From Rhinolophus ferrumequinum (taxonomy: Eukaryota; Chordata; Mammalia; Chiroptera; Rhinolophidae): a stretch of DNA of 64,000 nucleotides. The translations under genes and the position numbers were made by a program. Under the pieces are notes generated by a model. That model was not told the DNA's origin and did not search any database. It saw nothing but the letters and a program-made list of their open reading frames with translations. Within the stretch, counting starts at the first letter, position 1; every line of letters starts with the position of its first letter. The stretch covers positions 21,760,001 to 21,824,000 of the forward strand of contig NC_046297.1 in assembly GCF_004115265.2 (NCBI RefSeq). Reading direction: 5' to 3'. This document shows, one piece after another, positions 23,525 through 38,800 of this stretch.

Positions 23525-23845
23525 ATGGATGTGATTTTGGATACCTCCATATTTTTGGGAAAATTTCTATATTATTTTCTAGAATCTTTAGTTTATAAGA
23601 TAATTCCCAAGAGAAAAAAAGATGTTGCTGGAGAGATTGTACTTATAACAGGAGCTGGAAGTGGACTTGGGAGGCTAATGGCCATCAAATTTGCCAGACT
23701 GGGAGCTGTTTTAGTTCTATGGGACATAAATGAAGAAAGCAATATGGAAACGTGTAGACTGGCCAAAGAAAAGGGTGGTGTGAAAGTATTTGCCTATAAA
23801 TGTGACTGTAGCAACAGGCAAGAGGTCTACAGAGTTGCTGATCAG
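23525..23845 (+). CDS. SDR16C6: SDR16C6 coding exon 1
   Basis: Codes residues 1-107: membrane anchor, TGAGSGLG cofactor loop and the VYRVADQ end. The exon itself starts at 23499 after a pyrimidine tract and CCAG, giving 26 bases of 5' UTR. The donor is CAG|GTAAGT at 23846, phase 0. Confidence 0.93.
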
Positions 23846-26800
23846 GTAAGTTGATTGGTGTCCATCTTAGCTTCTATGCCCAAGAAAAATATTGCATCTA
23901 GCATGAGCTTTTACAAAGAGAGGAGGAGAAAAGGTTGTCATAGACTTCCCCCAAGATCTCTGTATGTCTCTTGCTTGATTCTGCATGTCAGATATCTGAC
24001 TTTGTAGCCTCCACATAGGGGCATAGAATAAAACAGTGGAAGTGAAAATCTGATAAGGCTTCTGAGTTGTTGTCCAACTGCTTTTCTTGGAGACTCATTT
24101 GCCATCAGGATTCAGCAGAAACGAGGACTAGTCCTGGCTCTATTGCTTATTAGATGTGCAATTTTTATTTATTTATTTATTTATTTATTAGCTTCAGGTG
24201 TACAAAACAATGTAATAGTTAGACATTTACACCCCTCACAAAGTGATAACCTCCCTCCCCCAATCTCCTACCCCTCTGACATCGTATATAGCTGTTATAA
24301 TTCCATTGTCTCTATTCCTTATGTTGTACTCCACATCCTGTGACTATATATATATATCAAATTATGGTTGACATTCAGTATTATTCAGCTTCAGCTTCAC
24401 GTGTACATTGCAGTGATCAGGCATCTACACCTTCTATGAAGTGGTCTCCCTAATAAGACAAGTGCCCATCTGACACGCTACAAACTCCATACAACATTAT
24501 TGATTATATTCCCCAAACTGTCTTTCGTATCCCCATGTCAATCGTGTGGTTACCAATTTGTGTTTTTTAATCCCCTCACCTTCTTCCTCATCCCCACCCC
24601 CCTCCCATCTAGTAACCCTGTTTTTCCTCTGTTATCTGAGACTGTTTCTGATTAGTTTGTTCATGTATTCTACTCTTTAGATTCCACATATAAGTGATAA
24701 CATATGGTATTTGTCTTTTTCTGTCTGACTTATTTCACTTAGCATAATGGTCTCTAGATCCATCCATATTGTTGCAAATGGTTAAGATTTCATTCTTCTT
24801 TACGGCCAAGTAATACTCCATTGCAGTTACCTGTCCTCTCTAGGTCTTGGACAGGATGACAGCGACCATTAGGTTTTTCTTAAATATTCAAGAATGTCTT
24901 ACATCAAAGATTCCAACTCTTTCTCAGGCCCATGTTTCTTCCTCACAATTGGTCTAAGATGGAGCACTTGCACACGCTGATTCCCTCCTCAAGCCAATGG
25001 GATGTCTCTCTTTAAAAGTTAGCCTCTCCTGCATATCTTCCTCTGCCTTGCGTCTCCCAAAAGTAGTCTGATCCCTCAGCCCAAACTCAGCTCAGCAATA
25101 TTAATCATTTCTGTCATAGCTTGTTCGACTTGACTACATCAGGAGCAATATTTACCTAATATGTCCCAATCATATTATCTGGAAAGCTCAACACAAAGCA
25201 GTGTGTAATCCAGAACTAGAAAATCAAGTCAAGGCAGGAAGTGCTTCCTGTTCAGGAAGAGATGGCTGCATCAGCACAAAAGATCTAGTTCAGGGCAAAA
25301 AAAAAAAAGGTATTCAAATTATTTAAACATGCAAAGGTATTCAAATTATTTAAGCATGCATCATGCTTTGCGCTTGGGTCCAATTTGTCGATGTTGCCTA
25401 CAAAGCCATAATTTGAGATAAAATTGTGAAAGAAAGGAAAGCAATCCCTACAGTGTTTCCTGGAGCACACTTTCCTCCGAGTAGGGCTGGTGGTAGATCG
25501 TGAATTATGCAAGCAGGCAAGGTAGGCAATGCAGAGGGAAAGGGGAAGAAAATTGCTGTAGCACAGCTGTGGACCTCAGGGAAACATCAGCCTCGGACAG
25601 GAATTAGATCTAGGGAGGTCTTTTGGACAGAAGTGCACAAGCTCACAGAGGTCTCTGGGCAGTGGGCCAAACACATCTGTGTTTGGGATGTCTTCGTGCC
25701 AAGCACTGGCCAGGCTCCAGGCGGATAGGATGTGCTCCTGCTACCCGATTCACAGAAGAGTCAGGAAGAAGGCACTAACAGAAGTGCAAGCCTCACCAGG
25801 CTAAGGGAAGACCTAACTGTCATCTGAAGGAAGACATCTGGAGGCATACAGGGAGACACCACACATACAACACCCCTGGCATTAGGAACAGGCAGAAAAG
25901 GCTTAGTAGCATAACAGAAATAGGAGGAGCGAAAAAATGTTGCAATATTAGGTCATCTCTACACACACACACTCACACACACACAATTCTTTAAGCAAAA
26001 CTGGTAAATCATAGTGTTTTTTAATATAATTAGATCATAAAGTTATTTTAAAATTGTTGGTTTTCTATGTGCAAGAGCAAACAAATATCTAGTTTTAAAG
26101 AAACTCCCTGAATAAAATGAGGGAAAAAATGATGACCTGGAAAAGTAAATATTAAAGTGTACCACCCCCAAATGAATTAATGTTTGCCTCATTTCTGTCC
26201 AGGTTAAAAAAGAAGTCGGTGACGTGACCCTCCTCATTAACAATGCTGGAATTGTGACGGGAAAGCTGTTTCTCAACACTCCAGATGACATGGTGGAAAG
26301 ATCATTTCTTATAAATGCCTTGTCTCATTTCTGGGTAAATCTTCATTCTTTTTCATTTTCTTTTCTTGATGAGAATGAAAACTCCATGTATTTCTGTAAA
26401 CAACTGTTCAGCCATTTATCTGTAAATATATCCTTTGTGAGTTTCCCATTGATAGGTTAATGACCTCTCACCTTGTCCAGGTTTCACCCTGCCACGTGCT
26501 CAGGCTAGTTCTTGCCCTCTTCCAAACTCTCAGGGTAGGGCCCTTCCCTCCACCCTCTTTAGTTTGGTCCCAAGACATGCTAAGCTATTCAGAAATCTTC
26601 CTACCAAAATACAAACAGATTGTGACAGCCATTTCTTTTTGTATAAACAAAAGAAATTTAATTTGTTCATGAGTGAAAGAGGAGCTTGTGCAGAAAGAAA
26701 GTGGCTATTTTTAGAATGGTGGTTTATTATGTCCATGCATGACTGGGCATCATAGCAAAGGAAATAAGCTATAACTGTAGCTAGGCACTGCTCTAAGTTC

Positions 26801-29800
26801 TTTTCCTCCACATGGCAGCCATGGTACATTTCATTATCATTTTGCACATAAGGAAACTGAGGCTCAAAAGGTTTAAATGACTTACCATGGTCCTGCAACT
26901 GCTAAGTGATAGCCCAAGCCTACAGAAAGGAGAAGCAAGAGAGAAGGGAAGGACTCTTTACATAAGAAGGAGAATTAGTAAATTTATAGCTCAGGGGTGC
27001 CTTCCTTTAGGCCTATAGTGTCTAGGCCAGCACTGTTGTGTACAATTGTGATAAAAATGTTCTTTTTCTGTGCTTCCCAATATGGTAGCCACTAGTCACC
27101 CATGACCATTGAACACTTGAAATATGGTTAGTGGGACTGAGGAACTAAATTTTTGATTTTATGTAATGTAATTCATTTAAATGCATATTTAAATAGCCAT
27201 ATATGTCTAGAAGCTATCATCTACAACAAGGCAATTCTGGAAGATGAATACTAGGAGGCTGAAGGAGACTTGTGTTACCAAGGGAGTTTCCACCAAGAGG
27301 GCTTCTACTTGACACTATGATAAAAATGAACAGGTACCAGCGGGGGCAGGGCATGCAGGAAGCACAGGTGGCTGGGAATGGACTTTAGGAGCCATGGGGA
27401 AGGGAGAGAGAGGCAGGGCTTCAGTCCTCTGTGGCTCCAAGGATAGGCCCTTAGAATGGTTTGCTTTAGGTTTCCCAAGCTCCTTCTTCTTTCCACTCAA
27501 TGTTTTTATACCTACTTTCTGAAGTCCTCAGAACTATTTCCTTGATCTTCTTTCCTGGTCACTGGAAAGCCCTACGGGAGACGAACAAATCTTTTTCAAC
27601 CAATATTTAGTGAACACCTAAATACCACAGTGCTTGACACACAATTGGTGTTCCACAAATATTTGCGAAAATCACTGATTTCTTTCCCTCTCTCACCTCA
27701 CCTCAAAACTTCTTTGGGGAAGGGAAAATACTACCTTGGCAAATACAGCTAGGGGCACCCATATCTAATCACACCACACATCTAGAAACCATCCTTGATT
27801 CTTCCATTGCCCTAATGCCAACCTCCTTGGCTCTCCCTACAAAACATGCTCAAGCGCACTCGTTTCTCTCCTTTGCTGCTAGCCCTGGTCCAAGACATTG
27901 TTACCTCTTGTCAGCAGTGCAACATGGCCTTCCATCCTCAATGCTGGTGTCTTCTCACCTGTTTTCAGACAGGAACAAGGTGATTGTTAACCAAATCATC
28001 TCACTTCATGCTCAAAAATGTTCAGAGCATTCCAAATGCACTTGGAATAACACACAGTTACCTATCAAGGCCTGTAAGCCCTTGCATGATGTGGCAATAA
28101 CCTCCTTCATCTGTTGACCAACTCTCACTTTCTCTACTTTCTGCTCACTTTCTATACTCCAAGGATTCTGAGAAGACCCCATGGACTATAAAGCTCTTTC
28201 TGATATGAGGGTCTTTACACAAGCTATTCTTTCTGACAAGAATATTCTTTCCCCTGCCTCTTATGTGGTGGTTCCTTCTCATCCTTCAGGCCTCATGAAG
28301 TCTCTTAACTTCTACCTTGATATTGTGTGTTCTAATCTGTTTGGCTTGATTCATTTACATAGTTGCAGTAAAAGGTATTAATAAACACACATAGCCTTCT
28401 TGTTGAATGTCAACAAATCTTGAGAGATGATGCTGAGCAACCACTAAAACCAGAGAATAACCTTCCATCTGAAAATTGTAGAAGGAATCTTCATTCGCCT
28501 CCCAAAGACTTTATTTTTAATTTTTTTAATGCTCTTATTAGCACATGTGTTCCAAGGCTACAGAACCAAAACCAAAAAACGTCTCCACCAAGTTTTGCCA
28601 GTAGTATTTCTAATTATGACAGATTTCCTTTTTCTTGAGGTACCTCAATCCTGCCAAGGTTTCTGGCCTGCCAGGAAATGACCTTCCTTAACACCTGTAA
28701 AACTGGGAGGGACCCTGTAAGCCACAGAACAGTTATCAGCCCAGCTTCCTGTAAAGGCAGCTTAGCAGGCATTTGTTCCACATATGAACTCTAACCACTA
28801 CATCCCTAAAATGTGGTCTTGTCATATATGATTAAATGAAACATATTCTTATATATGACACACTGTGCTCTGGTTGCACTAACAATCTCTTTAATTATAT
28901 CCTGGTAAGAATAAGGCCTGATTCTTATTGAACCTATAAAAACGAATACATGGCCATGAAAGAGGAAGGATCTCAGTAAGTCATTGTAATAGAATCTGCT
29001 TATTGCCCTAAGTAGATTGTGGACAGGAAAATTAATATTTTTCATGTTATCTATAAAAATGGCTTGATTATTTATGGATTTATGGCTGTTAGGATAAGTC
29101 AATGTCTTTCCATATATTTGTCTAAGCTTAACCCATTATGAAGATACTCATCTGAAATCCAAGTTCAGAACAAGAATCACCACCATCCTCACATTCCCTG
29201 AGGATTAGTTAGTTTATAATCTACACTAGGATTCCCCATAAGATACTTTTCTAGAATTTTGAAAGTAATGGTTGGAATGAGGTACCTTTCAGAGTGTTTC
29301 ATTGCAGCTTGCATAAGTATAGCTTCCCTAATTGAAGACTAGAAATAGATAACAAAGGAAAAAGCCTTCTTCGTATGCCCATAAGAAAATAGAACACTGA
29401 GCACATTTAAATTTCCCTCATTGATTCCATAGTCCAGCCCTGTATAATTATTCCTGCTCTGCTGGATCCTGGTCAGAGTCTGCTTCACACTGTCAACTGC
29501 TTCTGGTCTAAAGAGGCCCTGGTGGGGCCTATGGAGGATCCTCTCACAGTGGCGCTGTCCGCTCACACGGGGAGGCTTGCACCAACGAGCTGACTGCCTG
29601 GCACCGTCCTTTCCAGTGTAACTTTTAGAGTGTCCTGTTGGTGCTCTGTCTTCCACAGACACAGTTTCTGGTGTCGCACCAGATCCTTCAGACATGATGA
29701 GGGGAGCCCATAAACTTCCTGGTGAGGACATATCTGAATGGATTAGATTAATTTATTTCAGTAACTAGAAATATCAATTGGTGAAAGTAGAACCCTCTGA

Positions 29801-32800
29801 TAGAGGTATAATACATAACTATTTCAAACAGATCTTGTTAATCATTACAATGAGAGCTCTGACAAATCCCCAAAGCCCTTCTCTCCACCCTAGCAAGTGT
29901 ACAATTTCTGATGGAACATATTTGTGTTAGTAAATTTACTTGGGAAGGTTGACTTTCTCTTTTTACCTGACAACTTTCCCCACATTTCCTCAGGGCAGTT
30001 CCTAAAACAAGGCTCAGCTAATGAAGAAATGTGGTACATAGCAAATATACCTCATTGTTCCTAACATCTCTGTTGCTCTGATTGCCATGTCATGATTTCA
30101 GCCAAGGGAACAGGCCTTGGGTACTTTGGTCACCTAAAAAGTGCCAAAGATGACTTTGAATGCAATGATAACCTCCACAGTTTTATTTTCCGAACAAAAA
30201 CATAGCTGAATGATTGTATGGGATAACTTAATAGCTAGAGTGACAATACAGGTGGTTTCATTTTTAAATAAACAGAAGTTAACAGTATAGTTAATAAGAG
30301 ACCTAAGAGCTTTAAGATGGGACAAATCTTTGTCCTTTGTTTTAACAATTCAATAGCATGACAAAAAATAGCTTAAGGGTTCAGAAGATTCTGACAAGAA
30401 TCTCCACTTTCTGAGCAGATTATACAAAAGTAAAGAATAGCCTTTTAATACCAATTGTTTAAGCCAGACTGAATATCCCAAAGCTAATTTTAAGCTCCCA
30501 AGTCCCTAATCTTTATCATATATACATTTATTTTGCTTATTAATTTTAATATGCATTAATATACATATGATCTGAAACATAAAAATATACATATAGCTAT
30601 ATAATAATATAATGTTTAGCTTTCAACTATAATGTTAAAATATAATTAACTTTGTCATCATATTACAAGGTATAGTATATGCCACATTGAACTTCTCAAT
30701 TCAAGTTTTACAAAAACATGTCAAAACTGTGTTGACTCCATACCTTCGCACTATGACCTCTAATTTTTTTTTTCTTTTTTTTTTTTCTGGCGAGGTGGGG
30801 TTGGGGGGAACAGTGTGTACTTCCAGGTCTTTTTTCCAAGTCAAGTTGTTGTCCTTTCAATCTTAGTTGTGGAGGGTGCTGTTCAGCTTCAAGTTGTTGT
30901 CCTTTCATTCTTAGTTGTGGAGGGCAAAGCTCAGCTCCAGGTCCATTTGCCGTTTACTAGTTGCAGGGGGCACAGCCCACCATCCCTTGTGGGAGTCGAG
31001 GAATCGAACTGGCATTCTTGTGGTTGAGAGCCCACTGGCCCATGTGGGAATCGAACCGGTAGCCTTCAGAGTTAGGAGCATGGAGCTCTAACCGCCTGAG
31101 CTACCAGGCCGGCCCCGATCTTTAATTTTTTAAAAAACTTTATGGATAACGAAAGATTTCTCATAAATTTACCCAACTTGATATTATCCTAAAGTCTTCA
31201 AGTCATTTACGTGGACACTCAGAGTAGCACAATCACTGAAGATATTAAAAGGTTCTCAAAAAGATGACATCAAATAATTGTAAAAGAGTGCAAGTGGAGT
31301 AACTAAGTGCAAACAATTGGCAGAATTGTCTGAAGTTCAAAAATGTCAATACTTTTTTTAACAATAAATTCATCATTTGTTGTAATTCAATTTAACTAAA
31401 CACATATTGCAATCTTCATAACCTGAAATATTTTGTGGAAAAAATGATAACTTATTTGACCCACGACCAGTGTGAAAAAATTTAGGAAGTTAATTAATTA
31501 GACTTTTCTTGAGAAAAACCAAGTCTTGCATCAAATTCAATAAAATAAAATCAAGCAAATATGATGCTTTTTTTTGTATTATATCTCACAGGTGATAGAA
31601 TCAGAGAAAATAGCTGTTTATCAAACAAGTCTCATTAATTCACAGATTTACCTTGATTATGAGTAATATGTAAACCTGAATTGATATATAATTCTCTATT
31701 AAGTTCCCTGGTTAAAAATGAGTTTTAAAAGCTTCATTAATACATTTTTGATGACTACTTGCTCACCGAACACTTATTTGCATTCCTTTTTCTTCCCTTT
31801 AATGGTGGATATCTACGTAGTAAGAACAAATGATGGGTTTCTATGATAAATTCATCTTATAGAGTGTCCTTAAAATACCTCCATACATAGAGCTATAAAC
31901 ACAGACAGACCCTTGGAATACCTAGTCACTTTTTCTCTGGGAAGGAAAATTTTCTCAGTTGAACACAGAAAACTGGTAGCAACTTTAGCCTTCGTTCAAA
32001 AGCAAATACAAATATAGATACATTTGGAGAAAAATTTAAAAACCAACCCTGGAGGAGAAAAACAAACAAAACTGAACTCTTGCAAGTGATTAGATCCCTG
32101 TGAGCAGATAACTGCTTACCCTGATCATTTTAAAGTTCACCAGTGTTCAACAATATGACAGACTGCTATAGGCCACTACTTTCTCTCCCTTTCATCTAGG
32201 GAGTTTCATTACCTCAACCCACAAAATTCCTTATCAAAAGTAACACTGACACATACCTTCAAGTCCATTACTCAGCTTCACCTTCTTGAAAGTTGACAAA
32301 CTTCTAGATCTCCATAGACAGGCTTCCAGTCCCTAAAAAAAAAAAAAAAAAAAGAAAGAAAAATCTCATCAGGTCTACCAGATGATTGCCCTGAGGATGC
32401 CCCTGGGGCCCAGGCTGAATTTTTCACACAGTTGTTCTGAAAGACAATAACCAGCTCTTGCCATTTCTAACTAGCCTGCAGTTAGAAATGACTCATGTAA
32501 CAATATTTTTTAATTTTTGAAAAACAAAGATGTCATCACCACAAGAGACAGACATATAAAATGCTACTCCACTTGAACATGAAATGTCAGAAGAGACCCA
32601 TTGTCCATATCTAAGCAGAAACTCATCGATCCATTCAGTAGTTCAGGAACAAGGTTAGTGACACCAAAAAGATCTCGAAAGTAACGATGACATTCTTTGA
32701 TCCAGTAGCTTCTCTCTGATCTACTGGTCCTTTTAGGTAAGCACATCTCAGCAGACTCTCCAAAACGCTTAACACAAAATTCTGACTTTGTTAAAATCGT

Positions 32801-35800
32801 AAATCTCATAGAAATAGATGGTTAGCATTGTCTGCCAAGGTTTCATTTAACTCATTTTTGGGAGAACCAGCCAAATAACACAGCTGATAAATTGATGATA
32901 TGAGGGATTTGAATTTGTATAGTCAATGAAAGAGAATGCTGAAATAAGATCACTAAATTCTTACCTCTGATATTATTTTTTCTATTATACAACAAAAAAT
33001 ATTACACCCATTAGTTTTCTACATGTTAACCTCTAATTTAACAGGATTGGGAAATATCTGGGTCCTAATAATTAGTGAAACACAGTTGCATTGCCAAGAT
33101 AGTTAGAAACACCTCAGGCAAAATTATTTAAAAATCCTCTAGTACTTGAAAGTCACACAATCATCTCTTTGTCTTATTTCCAAGTTTTGGATTATTATTT
33201 CTGAGTAGAGGTGAGATAAAAGAGCCCACTATCAGGAGAAAAGAGAATGGAAAAGTTCCCTGAGAGAACCTAAGCAGCACAGCGGTAAGAGAATCGGGAC
33301 TTTTTCAAGGCATGGGAACTTAGAACACTGAATTAATATCTTACTTGAGGATGAATAAGTGAATTTTATCAAAATAGTTAAAAATATATCTAAGTCATGG
33401 TAGACAATTCCAAAACACTTTATTTCTCAGAGTGTGTTTTCCTTGTGTTAAAATTCACCTTTCCTTGATCAGTTTTTCCTACTCTGCCAACCCATTGGTA
33501 TGAGGAGGAACTTTGTTTTTGGTAAAGCCAGGAAGGTGAACGTAATTAAATTTTAATACAAATTGCGGAAAACTACAAGGAAGAACTCAGCATACTAGAA
33601 AAACTAAATTTTAAATATTTTTTTAGCAAGTTATAAATGTTGATTTAATTCAATTGGTACAGTTAATTTAAAAGGAAAAACAAGTCAAATAGTATTTCTT
33701 ATAGATTAATATATAATAAATTTTAAGATCCTTGAGAATAGTAACTACATGGTACCAGTGACTATTTTGTACTGCCACAGATTTTAACACATCATAAGTG
33801 TTAAATAACTGTTTATTAAATGAAACTAAAATTCATCAAATACTTACTGAGCAAATAAAATAACAAATGAATGATATATTGACACAGTGTATTTATACCT
33901 CCCAGACTTGTAAGGCCTTCCTTCCTGCCATGATGAAAGCTAACCATGGTCACTTGGTCTGTATTTCAAGTGTAGCAGGACAAATTGGTATTAATGGACT
34001 AACAGGTGAGTACTTCACTGCCATGTGCCTTTATATTGTCAATCCATGATACCCAGAAATTAGGACTCTTCCAAGGTATAGAAACATTTCCTGCAACAAG
34101 GGGAAATCTCTGGTATATCTGGCTCCGGATTTTTAACACCAGCATTTCTGTCCATTTCCTTATTTAAAATGGTAGTGGTAAGAGGAGATATTCTCTTTTT
34201 AAAAAACAAAGAGAAGAATGTACCTCTTGGTTCATTAGTCTCCTTGGGTTAAGAGAAACTGAAATAATTTCCATCTTGTTATTGAGTATATAATGTGGAG
34301 ATATAGGAGTAGAGTGGCCACAAAAATGACTTTAATGGTGATGCCTTATGCTCAAAGATAGATCAGAGAAAAGGGAATTTCAATATTCAAAATAATTCCA
34401 AAAATTAACTTGTCAAATTCTATTACTAACAGTTCTTCACTTTGTTTCAGATTATTGTTCAAGCAAATTTGCAGCTTTTGGCTTTGCTGAGTCTCTCTTC
34501 CTTGAATTAAAACTGGTACAGAAAAGTAAAATTAAAACCACCATTGTTTGTCCATATTTCATCAAAACTGGGATGTTTGATGGTGCTACAACCAAGTAAG
34601 TGAATTATTCTTATAGTAATCTTTGCTCTTACAATAATCTTCCAGTATATGTCAATTGTCATCTTTTTGTTTTGAAGTTTTGAAATATGGACAGTAAAAC
34701 AAAAGAAATAATTTGAATGCCTAATTTAGTAAAAGAAAAATATTCAACATGTATTTAGTTAATTAATTTATTCAATTATGGATAATAATATGGTTATACA
34801 GTTTATGGTATGGTGAAAACTTAAACCTAAATTGCTAATCAGAATATTACAATATAACAGAAACATGCAGTGAGAAGTTATTAAAATATTTAGCATTGTA
34901 GTATTGAAAAGATTATTTCTTTCCTAACAAGTATACTGAAGTAAAAATAATCCAAAAGATAAAATATTTTGTAAGATTGATTTATATATGTGGAGAAGTA
35001 TTGGGGGAGGTATTTTGATATAAAGTTACATTTGGCAGAACAGTCCAAACGAGGATGCAAATGAAGTATGGGGGCTTTTACACAAAGGAATCAATCAGTA
35101 GACTATATTGAAAAGTATAAATATGATTTAGCCATTACAATTGCTAAAAAGGGGATGGATATGATACAAATGACATGAATCAGCAATATTTGTAGGAAAG
35201 AGGTAGCCAACAAAAAGGATGACTAGAAAGCAATAAGGCTATTTAGAGTCTAGTGAAACTACAAATTAAATAGAAAGTGCTAAAACAGGAGGTGAAGAGT
35301 TGACAGAATATAGAGGGGGAATATCTCTTACAAAGAGACATCTATTTAGCTGGTCAAAATTAGCAAAGACAATCATTCAAAATCTTTGAAGACTGATCAA
35401 AGGCATGCAACAGATTGAGAAGTATTATTCAAGAAAATCTATGGAAATTTAGTAAGAACACTGGGAGGCAATGGCACTGGGGCTAGGGACTGCACCTATC
35501 CACCCATAGTTCTGCCTTGTAGAATAACTGTTTCAGTGGGCTTGGCAACCAAGTAGCAGTATCCATCTTCCCCAGCTCCCTGGGGTAAAAGAGCTATTCT
35601 GGTTAGTTTGACAGCAAGTGAACATCTGAAGATCCCATTTTCTGTGGAAGGCCGATATTGAGTGGATAGACTCAGCCAGACAATATTTGTTCCTCCACCC
35701 CCAATTCCCACTAGGTAGGAAAGATCTGGGGAGAGGCTGTTGGTGAAGAGAGCAATTTCTCTTTGCAGAACAGCTCTTTATTGTTGGAGAGCCACAGGAG

Positions 35801-38800
35801 TAATTTCAGTAGTCAAATGGCAGGTCCCAACTCTCCTATCTTTTTAAGGTAGAAGACTTAATTTAGGTAGATTCACCAGACAGTAAATTTTGGCAGATCC
35901 CAACCTTCAATGCTCTGCATTGTGAAAAATCCACACAGCAGCCGGGTGGTGACACTACTTCCTGCCAACCCTCAGATCCTGCTCAATAGGGATAATTCAG
36001 TGAAGAGTGAGTTTCTCATCATACCCAACTCCTGTTTCATAACACAAAGGTTCTGCCAGGCAAGGGTCAAAGTCAGCCTCACAGATTGGGATCTCTCTGT
36101 CTCTGCTATGGGACCTAACTTCAAGTGCATAAGACCAAAAGTCAAAGCATTATCAAGAAAATAGTGCAACCAGCTAGCAAATTGTAGAGGTTAAGAGCTG
36201 GGTGTGATACAAATAGAAGCAGACAAGCTAGAAACTTAAGAAAAAGAAACAGTCAAAAATTGCCTGGCTAAAATCACAGTTATACCTAACAGTCAGGAAG
36301 AATTGTATTTATGCCCAAGATGGCATCTTCCAAGGAATGACACCCAAAGCTACACATTGCAGGAGAGATAGACTTCATTGAACTAGTCCAGTCACATCAC
36401 TAAATAAATAAACAAGCAAACAACTCTAACAACAAGCCCTATGGAAGACCATTATTCAGAGTTGCTACAGTATTATCTAAAATGTCTACTATTTAACAAA
36501 AATAAAAAAGTATAAGATATGCAAAGACACAGGGAAGTGTACCATACATAGGAAAAAATGTAGCAATGGAAATTACTTTGAAGGGGACCCACACTTTAGA
36601 GTTAGCAGAGAAACTTCAAAGCAGCTATCATCAGTACATTGAAAGATCTAAAAGAATCCATATTTTTAAAATGGCAAAAATCGTATGACAATGTTTCATC
36701 AACTATCAATAGATAGATAGAAATTATTTTTGGAATAAAAAAGAACCCAATGTCAATTTGACAGTGGAAAAGAAACAATATAAATTTGGGACAGGAAAAG
36801 AAAAGTAACTGAAAAGTGAACGGAGACTAAAAGAAATTTGGGACACCATTATTCCTATCACATGAACAGGAGAGTAACAGAAAGAAATGAGAGAAAGATC
36901 AAAAAATATATATTCAAAGAAATAATGGCTGAAAACTTCCCAAATTTAATGGAAAAAAAATTAGTTTATATGTTCAGGAAGCTAACTTTACTCCAACTAG
37001 GATAAACATAAGGGGTAAATACTCAGACACAATGTATATTCAAAATGTTAAAAAATGAAAACAAAAAGAAAATCTTGAAGAGGAAAAAATGACTCATTAT
37101 GTACAGGGAGTCCAAATACAATTAATAGCTGATTTCTCAACAGAAGCAATAAAAGCCAAAAAATGATATATTCTAATATATTCTAAGTGCTGAAAGAAAA
37201 AAATTGTCAACGAGAATCTTATATGCAGCAAAACTGTGTTTCAAAAAATTAAGGCAAAACAAGTAAAAAATGAAGTCAAAAATTAAGTGAAAACAAAAAC
37301 TGAAAGAATTTGCTGCTAGCATTTCACCTTACAAGAAATACTACAAGGGCCGGCCCGGTGGCTTAGGCAGTTGGAGCTCCATGCTCCTAACTCTGAAGGC
37401 TCCTAACTCTGAAGGCTGCCGGTTCGATTCCCACATGGGCCAGTAGGCTCTCAACCATAAGGTTGCCAGTTCAGTTGCCGGTTCAACTCCTCAGTCCCAC
37501 AAGGGATGGTGGGCTGCGTCCCCTGCAACTAGCAACAGCAACTGGACCTGGAGCTGAGCTGTGCCCTCCACAACTAAGACTGAAAGGACAACAACTTGAA
37601 GCTGAATGGCACCCTCCACAACTAAGACTGAAGGGACAACTTGACTTGGAAAAAAGTCCTGGAACATACTGTTCCCCAATAAAGTCCTGTTTCCTCTACC
37701 CAATAAAATCTTTAAAAAGAAAAGAAAAGAAAAGAAATACTACAAGAAATTCTTCAGGCTGAAAGTAAGTGACACCAGAGAATAATTTGAATCCACATGA
37801 AGAAAAACAGAGTGCCAGTAAAGGTAATAAAGTAGGTAATTTTAAAAAGATAGCATAAATGCATATTTCTTCCCTTTTTTAACTGATTTTAAAATCGAAT
37901 ATATAAACAATATGGACATAATAGTATTATTAGGCCTATATCGTATCAAAATGTAATCTTTTTAACAATAAGATCACAAAGGAGAAGGTGGGGACAAAAC
38001 TGTAATGGAGTAAGGAAATGACACCAGATGGTAACTGAAATCCATAGGAAGAAATAAAGAGAATCAAAAATGGAGATTGATATAACAAAGCCTATAAATG
38101 TAAAGGGTGCCGAAAAAATGTATACACATTTTAAGAAAGGAAAAAAAAAAACTATTAAAATTGTAATACTCAATATATACTAATAACAAAAGATGAATAC
38201 AAATCACATTTGACGTCTGCTACAAGGGGTGCTCAAATGGTTACCATCAGTGTCCAGGCACCTCCGATTATAGCAAACTACTGCTTCTGCAACATTGACC
38301 AACGTGTCCACTTGTATACATTTTCTTGACACCCCGGTATATACTTTTTCTCCTTTCTTCTCTCAGCTTCTTTAAAACATAAAATTTATAAAGTAATAAT
38401 TACAACAATGTATTGTTGGGTTTATAACATATATACATAATATGCATAAGAGTAACACAAAAGTCGGAGAGATAATATAGCTAGTAGCAAAGAAGTAAAG
38501 TAAATACAGTAAAGATTTTTGTATCTCACTGATATTTAAGTAGTATAAATCTGAAGCAGATTCTGATAGGTTATTTATGCTCTAGAAAAACCTCTAAGAA
38601 AATAACTCAAAAAAGTATATTTCAAAAATCATTAAAGGATGTCCTATGATCAAGAGGGCATAGAAAACTAGAACACTATGAACTAAGTAGACAAAATAGA
38701 CACCTACAGAACATTCCACCTAACAACAGTAGAACTCACCTTCTTCCCATATACACATACAATATTCTCCAGGACAGACTATATGCCAGGACATAAAACA

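Larger units (their letters stand above)
23846..26202 (+). other. SDR16C6 intron 1
   Basis: 2357 bp, GTAAGT to TCCAG. It holds a MIR interrupted by a reverse-oriented L1 3' end (24160-24826), a 27-bp tandem duplication (25306-25359) and a short CA run (25962-25984). The rest shows nothing recognisable. Confidence 0.85.
26335..33905 (+). other. SDR16C6 intron 2
   Basis: 7571 bp. It contains a reverse MIR (26765-26925), a hAT-type repeat (27015-27240), an L2 copy (27780-28335), a reverse SINE (30770-31116) and two antisense open frames of unknown meaning (29339-29731, 32564-32809). An A run with AAAG units lies near 32334-32362. Confidence 0.8.
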
